From Pseudomonadota bacterium (lineage in GTDB: Bacteria; Pseudomonadota; Gammaproteobacteria; Burkholderiales; Rhodocyclaceae): a stretch of DNA of 6,658 nt. A program made the translations under genes and the position numbers. The notes below the pieces were generated by a model. That model saw nothing but the letters and a program-made list of their open reading frames with translations. It searched no databases and was not told the DNA's origin. Positions 1 through 5,624 of this stretch are shown one piece after another. Numbering within the stretch: position 1 is the stretch's first letter; every line of letters starts with the position of its first letter. Location: positions 1 to 6,658 of the forward strand of contig JAUPVD010000261.1 of the NCBI GenBank assembly GCA_030917225.1. The letters are read 5' to 3'.

Positions 1-580
1 CCGCAAGGATGCCGACGATCTCGAAGGGCTTGTCGCCATGCTCAGCCGCGCCCGGGCCTTCCTGATCGGCAAAGCCATGGCTCAGGGTGATCTTCTGCCC
101 CGGCCGGTAGTTCAGTCGCGCCGCCACTTCGCTGCCGACGACGGCTTCGAACACCTTGTCGAAGGGGCGGCCGGTGACAAAGCGAAGCGCCTGCCGCTCG
201 CCATAGCGGAAGCGGTCAAAGTATTCGCGGCTGGTGCCCAGCACGGCATGGCCACGATGTGAATCGCCCAGCGAAAGCGGCACCGCCCATTCGGTGGCCG
301 GGTGGGCGGCGATGGCGCGATAGCTCTCCCAGCGCATGTTGTGGGTGGCACTGCCGGAGTGGAAAACGGCGTAGAGCATCAATTGCACCGCGCCGCTGCG
401 CGCGCCGACGATCAGATCGACGCCGGAAACCGATTGCGTGAAGCTCTGGCGCGTATCGACACGAATGCGCTCTACCGCCAGCAGCAGCGTCGTGCTCAGC
501 GCAATCGAAACGAGCAGCAGCCCGAGTGTGCTGCGTCGGCTCCAGGCGCTTAGCGCGGCAAGGCGGAGAATGGCCTTCAT
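1..580 (-). CDS. MacB/FtsX-type ABC transporter permease, N-terminal part (runs off left edge)
   Basis: The reading frame opens at ATG 580 and stays open to base 1, giving 193 residues of an unfinished protein. Seen: a short basic N-terminus, one hydrophobic segment at about residues 18-36 (GLLLVSIALSTTLLLAV), then a soluble stretch containing SGVDLIVGARSG (52-63), GSEVAARLNY (149-158) and KPFEIVGIL (184-192). This is the layout of the MacB/LolC/FtsX family: TM1, a large periplasmic core domain, then three further TMs that would lie outside the window. The ATG overlaps the stop of the ATPase gene as ATGA and is preceded by a GAGGTGGT ribosome site (584-591), so the two are translationally coupled. 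It should pair with that ATPase as a mechanotransmission-type transporter. The substrate is unknown; context with a DUF2796 protein and a ZIP carrier suggests a metal-related job. The family assignment is firm, the substrate is inference. Confidence 0.88.
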   Translation of the reverse strand, partial: MKAILRLAALSAWSRRSTLGLLLVSIALSTTLLLAVERIRVDTRQSFTQSVSGVDLIVGARSGAVQLMLYAVFHSGSATHNMRWESYRAIAAHPATEWAVPLSLGDSHRGHAVLGTSREYFDRFRYGERQALRFVTGRPFDKVFEAVVGSEVAARLNYRPGQKITLSHGFADQEGPGAAEHGDKPFEIVGILA

Positions 581-1293
581 GGCACCACCTCGCTGGCTTC
601 CTGCACGGCGCGGTTGATTTCGTTCAGTGCGATCCGGCGGTCGAAGTGTGCCGCTAGCCGGTGGTCGTGGCTGACGAACACGAGGGCGGCATCGGCCGCG
701 GCGGTTTCGCGCAGCAGGAGGTCGACAAACACCTGCTGGCGTTCGGCATCCAGCGCCGAGGTGGGCTCATCGGCGATGATGATTTCGGGCCGGCCGATCA
801 GTGCGCGGGCTGCGGCCACCCGCTGCTGCTGGCCCACGCTGAGTTCGGCGGCCTTCTTGTGCCAGGAGTCGGGGGCAAGGTCGAGTTGCGTCAGCAGGTG
901 CCCGGCTTCGGCCACAGGTGATCGCTCTGCGCCCGCGCGGTCGCGTCGCAGCGCCGAGAAAGTGCAGGGCAGCAGCACGTTGTCGATGGCACTGAGCCAG
1001 GGCAGCAGGTTGAATTGCTGGAAGAGGAAGCCGATGCTGTCGGCGCGAATCCGGTCACGCTTGCGTGCCGGCAGTGCATTCAACGGATGGCCGAGTATTT
1101 CGACGCGGCCCCGTTCCGGAACGGAGACGCCGCCGAGCAGGCCGAGCAGGGTGCTTTTGCCGCTGCCGCTGGGGCCGTACAGGAAAACACGCTCTCCCGC
1201 AGCGACTTCAAGGTGCGGGATGTCGAGACAGGGCGCTGTCTGCCCGGGCCAGCGAAAGCGCAGATCGGCAACATGCAGCGCGACGGCGGGCAT
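577..1293 (-). CDS. ABC transporter ATP-binding protein, MacB/LolD type
   Basis: This is a 238-residue cytoplasmic nucleotide-binding subunit that powers the downstream permease. All ABC motifs are intact: Walker A GPSGSGKST (40-48), Q-loop in FQQFNLLP (91-98), signature LSVGQQQR (151-158), Walker B IIIADEP with catalytic Glu176, D-loop SALD (179-182) and switch His209 in VSHD. The FQQFNLLP and ADEPTSALD forms and the size are typical of the LolD/MacB subfamily that works with FtsX-like permeases. The start at 1293 has a GGAGG ribosome site (1299-1303) 5 nt upstream and lies 12 bp after the DUF2796 gene; the stop overlaps the permease start. In Pseudomonas aeruginosa the same trio (PA4063-PA4065) is linked to zinc limitation. 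That function is carried over here by gene order and is not visible in the ATPase itself. Confidence 0.93.
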   Translation of the reverse strand: MPAVALHVADLRFRWPGQTAPCLDIPHLEVAAGERVFLYGPSGSGKSTLLGLLGGVSVPERGRVEILGHPLNALPARKRDRIRADSIGFLFQQFNLLPWLSAIDNVLLPCTFSALRRDRAGAERSPVAEAGHLLTQLDLAPDSWHKKAAELSVGQQQRVAAARALIGRPEIIIADEPTSALDAERQQVFVDLLLRETAAADAALVFVSHDHRLAAHFDRRIALNEINRAVQEASEVVP

Positions 1294-1305
1294 GTCGGCC
1301 TCCGC

Positions 1306-1824
1306 TTACCAGCTCAGTGTCGGCTGCTTCGGCGTCAGCCGCGAGGCGCCCTGGCCGCCTGGCCCGACCCGCCGGACTTCGAGGCGATAGAGGCGCTTGA
1401 ACTGCTTGAACAGGGTTGTCTCGATGCGCGTCAATGCCGCCGGATTGGCACACTGGAACACATAGTTGCCTGCGAGGTCGGCGTGCTCGGCATTTGCCGT
1501 GCTGGTGGTGCTGTAGGGCACCGTCACGTTGACACTGCCGACAGTGCAGTTAGCTGCCGGGCTCATCGTGAAGAGCGTTGCAGCGTTGTTCAGCACCTTG
1601 CCCGCCTCTTCCAGCGCGGCCTTTTCCTGCGGCGTTTTTGGCGCACGCTCGAAACCGGTGGCGGCATCGAGCGGCAATTCAAGCGCGAGGCTGACCTTGT
1701 TGCCCTCGATGCTCACGTCGAGCGTACCGGCGCCGTGCACATGCCCCTTGGCGGCATAGGCGTTGCCACCGCAGGCAAAAACCGCGAGTGCGAGAAGGCG
1801 TACGGTGATGGTCGCAAGTTTCAT
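1306..1824 (-). CDS. Secreted DUF2796 protein, ZrgA-like zinc-associated periplasmic protein
   Basis: A 172-residue protein with a clear Sec signal peptide: MK, then hydrophobic residues to about 18, with a likely signal peptidase I site after NAYA (about residue 24). The mature protein begins almost at once with KGHVHGAGTLDV. The HxHGAG start, GFERAPKTPQE (57-67), single cysteines at 93 and 125 that could form a disulfide, and the C-terminal LTPKQPTLSW pattern match DUF2796, the family of Vibrio ZrgA and Pseudomonas PA4063. Such proteins are thought to bind or handle zinc in the periplasm. As I recall, many relatives carry a long His/Asp-rich insert in the middle; here that place holds only a short Ser/Thr/Ala stretch with one His (about 105-116). 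An AAGGAG site (1833-1838) lies 8 nt before the ATG, and the ZIP gene stops 17 bp upstream. The family is confident; zinc specificity is inferred. Confidence 0.85.
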   Translation of the reverse strand: MKLATITVRLLALAVFACGGNAYAAKGHVHGAGTLDVSIEGNKVSLALELPLDAATGFERAPKTPQEKAALEEAGKVLNNAATLFTMSPAANCTVGSVNVTVPYSTTSTANAEHADLAGNYVFQCANPAALTRIETTLFKQFKRLYRLEVRRVGPGGQGASRLTPKQPTLSW

Positions 1825-1841
1825 GACGGGCTCTCCTTGAG

Positions 1842-2687
1842 TCAGTGCGAATGGCCGGTGCCAAAGGCGATGACGGCAATGCCGGCGGCGAGCAGAACGC
1901 TGTGCCAGCCGACGGAGGTGGTTTCGCGCTTGAGGCGTGGCATCAGGTCGGCGATGGCCACGTAAAGGAAGCTGGAAGCGGCGATGGTGATGATGAACGG
2001 TATCCAGTTGCGGGCATTGTCGAGTGCGAGATAGCCGACAACGCCGCCGGCAATGGCCATCAGGCTGGAGATGCCGTTCCAGAACAGGGCGCGCCCGCGT
2101 TTCCAGCCTGCAGAGAGCAGAATCGCGAAATCGCCGGCTTCCTGCGGCACTTCGTGGGCGATGATGGCCAGCGTCGTGGTCCAGCCCAATGCTGGGTCGG
2201 CGAGGAAGGCTGCGGCGATGAGCAGGCCGTCGGTGAAATTGTGGAAACTGTCGCCAACCAGGATCGACAGGGTTTCACCCTGCGGGCCATGCGTGTGGTG
2301 GTGGGCATGGGTATGGTCGGTACACTGGTGGTCGCCCTGATGCGCATCGGTCTCGGTGGCGTCGTGGTGGGAATGGCGCCAGATGGCGAATTTTTCCAGC
2401 GCGAAGAAACCGAGGATGCCGGCCAGCAGCAGCGGAAAAACCTCGTGCGGGGTCAGGCCCATTTCCAGGGCTTCCGGCAGCAGGTGCAGCATGGCCATGG
2501 CCAGCAGCAGCCCGGTGGAAAAGCTGATGGTGAAAGCCAGCCATTTGCGCGGCAGGCCGAACATGATCAGCGCTGCGGCGGCAATGCTGAGTACGCCGCC
2601 GAGCAGGCAGGCGAGGATAATCTGGAGGAGCAGGGGTAGTGCCATCGGGTATCGTTGTCTTTTGTCTGGCGGATTCTGGATCGCCAT
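1842..2687 (-). CDS. ZIP-family divalent metal transporter
   Basis: A 281-residue inner-membrane carrier, predicted to move Zn2+ (possibly Fe2+/Mn2+) into the cytoplasm. It has about eight hydrophobic segments. The two ZIP metal-site helices are intact: HNFTDG (149-154) and HEVPQEAGDF (178-187), a bacterial version of the LIV-1-type HExPHExGD helix. Between TM3 and TM4 is a His-rich loop (about 105-133, roughly ten His plus Asp and a Cys), typical of metal sensing or binding loops in ZIP proteins, and the C-terminus ends GHSH. It is the first gene of the operon and ends 17 bp before the DUF2796 gene. Start choice is uncertain: ATG 2687 adds a 14-residue hydrophilic leader, while ATG 2645 (MALPLLLQII) begins just before TM1 as in most relatives; neither has a strong ribosome site. 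The family is very sure, the metal less so. Confidence 0.92.
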   Translation of the reverse strand: MAIQNPPDKRQRYPMALPLLLQIILACLLGGVLSIAAAALIMFGLPRKWLAFTISFSTGLLLAMAMLHLLPEALEMGLTPHEVFPLLLAGILGFFALEKFAIWRHSHHDATETDAHQGDHQCTDHTHAHHHTHGPQGETLSILVGDSFHNFTDGLLIAAAFLADPALGWTTTLAIIAHEVPQEAGDFAILLSAGWKRGRALFWNGISSLMAIAGGVVGYLALDNARNWIPFIITIAASSFLYVAIADLMPRLKRETTSVGWHSVLLAAGIAVIAFGTGHSH

Positions 2688-2712
2688 TTTTGGAAGGCGC
2701 TATTCAATCACA

Positions 2713-2752
2713 GTGGCAACTTAAACGCCACCTTGTTGCATTTAAGTTGCAT
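2713..2752. promoter_or_regulatory. Cluster of inverted and direct repeats in the divergent promoter region (candidate operator)
   Basis: The 142-bp gap between the ZIP gene and the lipocalin gene contains a compact repeat array. A perfect 10-bp inverted repeat, GCAACTTAAA (2716-2725) and TTTAAGTTGC (2741-2750), is separated by 15 bp. GTTGCAT occurs twice as a direct repeat 11 bp apart (2735-2741 and 2746-2752), about one helical turn. GTGGC (2713-2717) and GCCAC (2727-2731) form a further inverted pair. Three GTTGC-type half-sites in 35 bp is the look of a dimeric repressor operator, and the position suits control of the ZIP operon, the lipocalin operon, or both. It does not match the Zur box forms I remember, so the regulator is unnamed. 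I found no convincing -35/-10 pair on either strand. Confidence 0.5.
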
Positions 2753-2829
2753 CTGGTTTTTTGACGACCTTTGGAACTGCAGGCCGATGCAAGCAGTCTG
2801 AAAACCCACACACACTATTGGCTACCTCC

Positions 2830-3357
2830 ATGAAACGCCTGCTGGTTACCCTATTTGCCGTCATTTCCTGTCTTCTGCCACCAACCGCTGCTGCATCCGA
2901 TGGCGCTGTGGCCACGGTTTCCAGCGTTGATCTGACGCGCTACCTGGGACGCTGGTACGAGATCGGCAGTTTCCCGATGTTCTTCCAGCGCAACTGCATC
3001 GCTGATACCACGGCCGAGTATTCACCGCGCGAGGATGGCGGCATCGCGGTGCGCAATCGCTGCCGTACGGAAAATGGTTTCATCGAGGCCGAGGGCAAGG
3101 CCACTACCGTCGAAGACTCGGGCAATGCCCGGTTGAAGGTGTCCTTCTTCTGGCCGTTTTCTTCCGATTACTGGATCATCGGTCTGGACAACGACTACCG
3201 CTGGGCGGTCGTCGGCAATCCCAATCGAAAATACCTCTGGATCCTTTCACGTACCCCGGTGCTGCCGGCGGCCGAGATCGAGAAGGCGAAAGCCGCAGCC
3301 GTGGCGCAGGGTTACGATCTTTCCATGTTGCGCATGACCAGGCAGGAGCAGCAATGA
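2830..3357 (+). CDS. blc: Blc-like bacterial lipocalin, exported
   Basis: A 175-residue lipocalin, close to the length of E. coli Blc. The structurally conserved first motif YLGRWYEI (38-45, GxW core at 40-42) is followed by TAEYSPREDGGIAVRNRC, RLKVSFFWPF (101-110), DYWIIGLD (113-120) and KYLWILSRTP (134-143), all in Blc order. Cys56 and Cys78 sit where a subfamily of proteobacterial lipocalins carries a cysteine pair, a possible disulfide. Family members bind fatty acids or lysophospholipids in the envelope and are linked to membrane stress; the ligand here is not shown. The N-terminus is a signal peptide. It could be cut after about residue 22 (TAAA/S), or at a weak lipobox VISC with Cys14. 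The start at 2830 is chosen because it begins the signal peptide, although the ribosome site is poor. The gene overlaps the next one by 4 bp. Confidence 0.9.
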   Translation: MKRLLVTLFAVISCLLPPTAAASDGAVATVSSVDLTRYLGRWYEIGSFPMFFQRNCIADTTAEYSPREDGGIAVRNRCRTENGFIEAEGKATTVEDSGNARLKVSFFWPFSSDYWIIGLDNDYRWAVVGNPNRKYLWILSRTPVLPAAEIEKAKAAAVAQGYDLSMLRMTRQEQQ

Positions 3358-3896
3358 TCATCAAGGCCGACCAGTCACTGTTGCTGCTGATCGATTTGCA
3401 GGAACGTCTCGCCCCGGCGATTGACGGCATCGATAGCGTTCTGCGGCATAACCTGTGGCTGACCGATGTGGCGCAGCGGCTACAGGTGCCGGTCGCAGCG
3501 ACGGTTCAGTACCCTGCCGGTCTCGGGCCGATGGTGCCGGCGCTTACGGCGAAAATTCCCGAATCGTGCATCGTCGAGAAGATTCATTTTTCGGCAGTCG
3601 CCGACGGCTGCCTGGAGCAACTTCCCGATTTCTCCCGGCGCCAGATCGTGCTCACCGGCACCGAGACGCATGTCTGCGTGCTGCAGACGGCGCTTGGCCT
3701 GCTGGCGCTCGGCAAGGAGGTCTATGTGGTGGCCGACGCGGTAGGCTCAAGGAAAAGTGAAGACAAGACGCTGGCGCTGGAACGGTTGCGTCAGGAAGGC
3801 TGCCGCATCGTTTCGCGCGAAATGGTTGCCTTCGAGTGGTTGCATCGGGCCGGCACCGAGCAATTCCGGCAGATCAGCCGCGAATTCCTGCGCTGA
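3354..3896 (+). CDS. Isochorismatase-like cysteine hydrolase
   Basis: A 180-residue cytoplasmic alpha/beta hydrolase of the isochorismatase-like superfamily. The catalytic triad is visible: Asp14 in LLIDLQERL, Lys76 in VEKIHFSA, and nucleophile Cys108 in GTETHVCVLQTA, where the Val-Cys step matches the usual cis-peptide/nucleophile elbow. The C-terminal SRKSEDKTLALERLRQEG (132-149) and FRQISREFLR resemble the YcaC/ISOC1-ISOC2 branch rather than EntB-type isochorismatases or well-marked nicotinamidases. The substrate of that branch is largely unknown. The start ATG is shared with the lipocalin stop (ATGA) and has AGGAG (3344-3348) 5 nt upstream, so it is translationally coupled. It ends 67 bp before the convergent pntB stop. 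Family and active site are sure; the reaction is not. Confidence 0.9.
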   Translation: MIIKADQSLLLLIDLQERLAPAIDGIDSVLRHNLWLTDVAQRLQVPVAATVQYPAGLGPMVPALTAKIPESCIVEKIHFSAVADGCLEQLPDFSRRQIVLTGTETHVCVLQTALGLLALGKEVYVVADAVGSRKSEDKTLALERLRQEGCRIVSREMVAFEWLHRAGTEQFRQISREFLR

Positions 3897-3904
3897 CCGG
3901 CTGC

Positions 3905-3931
3905 AAAAAAAGAGGGGCGCGCGGCCCCTCT
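3905..3931 (-). terminator. Rho-independent terminator of the pnt operon
   Basis: On the minus strand an 8-bp perfect GC-rich stem (arms 3924-3931 and 3911-3918, AGAGGGGC / GCCCCTCT) closes a 5-nt loop and runs straight into seven T residues (3911-3905). It starts 32 bp after the pntB stop codon. In the plus direction the stem is followed by CGTGAATT, not a T-run, so it should work well only for pnt transcripts. At most it would be a weak stop for the lipocalin-hydrolase transcript. Confidence 0.88.
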
Positions 3932-3963
3932 CGTGAATTACGCTTCCTTGGTATTCCCCGGAC

Positions 3964-5337
3964 TTAACCCATGGCCTTCAGGTGCTGGATGATCTCGCCG
4001 GCCATCGGCTGCGCGTCGCCGTAAAGCATGCGGCAGTTGTCGGTGTAGAACAGCGCGTTCTCGACGCCCGAATAGCCGGTGCCCTTGCCGCGCTTGATGA
4101 CGATCACGCTCTGCGCCATGTCGGCGTTGAGGATCGGCATGCCGTAGATCGGGCTCGACTTGTCGGTGCGCGCCGTCGGGTTCACCACGTCGTTGGCGCC
4201 GATCACCAGCGCCACATCGGCCTGCGCGAACTCGCCGTTGATCTCCTCCAGGTCGAAGATCTTATCGTAGGGCACGCCGGCCTCGGCCAGCAGCACGTTC
4301 ATGTGCCCCGGCATGCGCCCGGCCACCGGGTGGATGGCGAACTTCACCTCGACCCCGGCTTCCTCAAGGATCGAAGTCATCTCCCACACCTTGTGCTGCG
4401 CATGCGCCACAGCCATGCCGTAGCCGGGGATGATGATGACCTTGCTGGCGTAGCGCATCATCGCCGCCGCGTCGATGGCGCCAACTTCCTTCATCGTGCC
4501 GCTGATGGCTTCTCCGCTGGCTGCGCCGCCAGTCATCGGCGTGAACAGGATGTTCGAGATCGGGCGGTTCATCGCCTTAGCCATCAGCTGCGTCAGCAGC
4601 GTGCCGGCGGCGCCGACGACGATGCCGGCGATGATCAACGCCGGGTTGCCGAGCACATAGCCCTCGAAGCCGACCGCGAGACCGGTGAAGGCGTTGAACA
4701 GCGAGATCACCACCGGCATGTCGGCGCCGCCGATCGGCAGCGTGACGATCAGGCCGAGCACCAGCGCAACGATGAAGAAGCCGTAGATCAGTTCAGGCCG
4801 CGCCGGGGCCAGTACGACCATTGCCGCGCCCAGGCCGATCGACACCAGCGCTAGGATGACATTGACCGCGTTCTGCGCCGGCAGCCGGTAGGCCTTCTTC
4901 AACACGCCCTGCAGCTTGGCCCAGGCAACGCACGAACCAGTGAAGGAGACGGCGCCGATCAGTGCGCCGACGACAGCGAGCACCGTCGTTGCAACGCCAT
5001 GCGCATCGCCCTTGGCGAACTCGACGGCGGCAATCGCGGCGGCCGCACCGCCGCCCATGCCGTTGTAGATGGCGACCATCTGCGGCATGTCGGTCATCTT
5101 CACCTTCTGGCCGGAGATCCAGGCGGCTGCGCCGCCAATGATCAGCGCCAGCGCCATCAGGCCGAGGTTCTGCAGGCCGGGGATGAGGAAGGTGGCGGCG
5201 ATGGCGATGAGCATGCCGTAGCCGGCGATGACGATGCCGCGCCGCGCACTGGCCGGCGAACTCATGCCCTTCAAGCCGAAGATGAAGAGCAGCGCGCCGG
5301 CGAACCAGGCGCCTTGAACGTAGAGAGGCATCGTCAT
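3964..5337 (-). CDS. pntB: Proton-translocating NAD(P) transhydrogenase, beta subunit
   Basis: PntB carries the membrane domain dII and the NADP(H)-binding domain dIII of transhydrogenase, which uses the proton gradient to drive NADH + NADP+ to NAD+ + NADPH at the inner membrane. The 457 residues match the usual length (about 460). The first roughly 260 residues are hydrophobic, with MPQMVAIYNGMGGGAAA (84-100) and DMPVVISLFNAFTGLAVGFEG around 206-226. Domain III shows the NADP motif GYGMAVAHAQ (305-314), HPVAGRMPGHMNVLLAEAG (336-354), IGANDVVNPTAR (379-390) and KRGKGTGYSGVEN. The start at 5337 lies 2 bp after the pntAB stop, with AAGGAG 8 nt upstream; a second ATG two codons in is also possible. 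Position 92 is Asn where, by motif alignment from memory, E. coli has the proton-pathway His91. Confidence 0.97.
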   Translation of the reverse strand: MTMPLYVQGAWFAGALLFIFGLKGMSSPASARRGIVIAGYGMLIAIAATFLIPGLQNLGLMALALIIGGAAAWISGQKVKMTDMPQMVAIYNGMGGGAAAAIAAVEFAKGDAHGVATTVLAVVGALIGAVSFTGSCVAWAKLQGVLKKAYRLPAQNAVNVILALVSIGLGAAMVVLAPARPELIYGFFIVALVLGLIVTLPIGGADMPVVISLFNAFTGLAVGFEGYVLGNPALIIAGIVVGAAGTLLTQLMAKAMNRPISNILFTPMTGGAASGEAISGTMKEVGAIDAAAMMRYASKVIIIPGYGMAVAHAQHKVWEMTSILEEAGVEVKFAIHPVAGRMPGHMNVLLAEAGVPYDKIFDLEEINGEFAQADVALVIGANDVVNPTARTDKSSPIYGMPILNADMAQSVIVIKRGKGTGYSGVENALFYTDNCRMLYGDAQPMAGEIIQHLKAMG

Positions 5338-5339
5338 GT

Positions 5340-5624
5340 TCAGCTCTCCTTCTTCTTCTGGAACATGCCGAGCATGCGTTCGGTGACCACGTAACCGCCG
5401 GCCGCGTTCGCTGCCCCCAGCGCCACGGCGAAGAAGCCGATGATCTGTTGTGTCAGCGTGTCGGCCGTGCCGAGCACGATCATGGCGCCAACGACCACCA
5501 CGCCGTGAATGAAGTTGGAACCCGACATCAGCGGCGTGTGCAGGATGACCGGCACCTTGGCGATGATCTCGTAGCCGGTGAAGGCGGCGAGCATGAAGAT
5601 GTAGAGCGCGAGCATGCCGTCCAT
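5340..5624 (-). CDS. pntAB: Transhydrogenase alpha subunit, membrane part (split form)
   Basis: A 94-residue protein with three hydrophobic segments (about 5-22, 38-53 and 58-79) that corresponds to the membrane C-terminus of the single-chain E. coli PntA. The conserved ILHTPLMSGSNFIHGVVVVGA (27-47) and the end GGYVVTERMLGMF before a KKK tail are typical of PntAB (alpha-2) in three-subunit enzymes such as those of Rhodospirillum rubrum and Thermus. His40 matches the position of the alpha-2 histidine proposed to take part in proton transfer in Thermus. The ATG at 5624 overlaps the last base of the pntAA stop (TGATG), and GGGAGA lies about 6 nt upstream, so the subunits are translationally coupled. 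A second ATG at codon 4 is a possible alternative start. Confidence 0.95.
   Translation of the reverse strand: MDGMLALYIFMLAAFTGYEIIAKVPVILHTPLMSGSNFIHGVVVVGAMIVLGTADTLTQQIIGFFAVALGAANAAGGYVVTERMLGMFQKKKES

Noticed and set aside
614..1390. Long plus-strand open frame opposite the ABC ATPase
   Set aside because: Its product is Ser/Arg-rich with no recognisable motif, and the minus-strand frame encodes a complete ABC ATPase. It is a high-GC antisense shadow.
1015..1965. 316-codon plus-strand open frame crossing three minus-strand genes
   Set aside because: It spans gene boundaries of the opposite operon, has no domain signature and no sensible start context; chance frame in GC-rich DNA.
1845..2639. 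264-codon plus-strand open frame opposite the ZIP gene
   Set aside because: Gly/Gln/Glu-rich low-complexity product mirroring the ZIP membrane codons; no family resemblance.
2761..2829. TTG at 2761 as an upstream start for the lipocalin
   Set aside because: It would put 23 polar residues before an obvious signal peptide beginning MKRLL at 2830, and it has no ribosome site.
2688..2829. Canonical Zur box upstream of the ZIP operon
   Set aside because: No GTTATA/TATAAC-type palindrome as I remember for proteobacterial Zur was found; only the GTTGC-type repeats are present, so no regulator is named.
3982..4854. 290-codon plus-strand open frame rich in His, Arg and Asp opposite pntB
   Set aside because: The composition is the expected antisense of hydrophobic GC-rich membrane codons; pntB is complete and conserved on the other strand.
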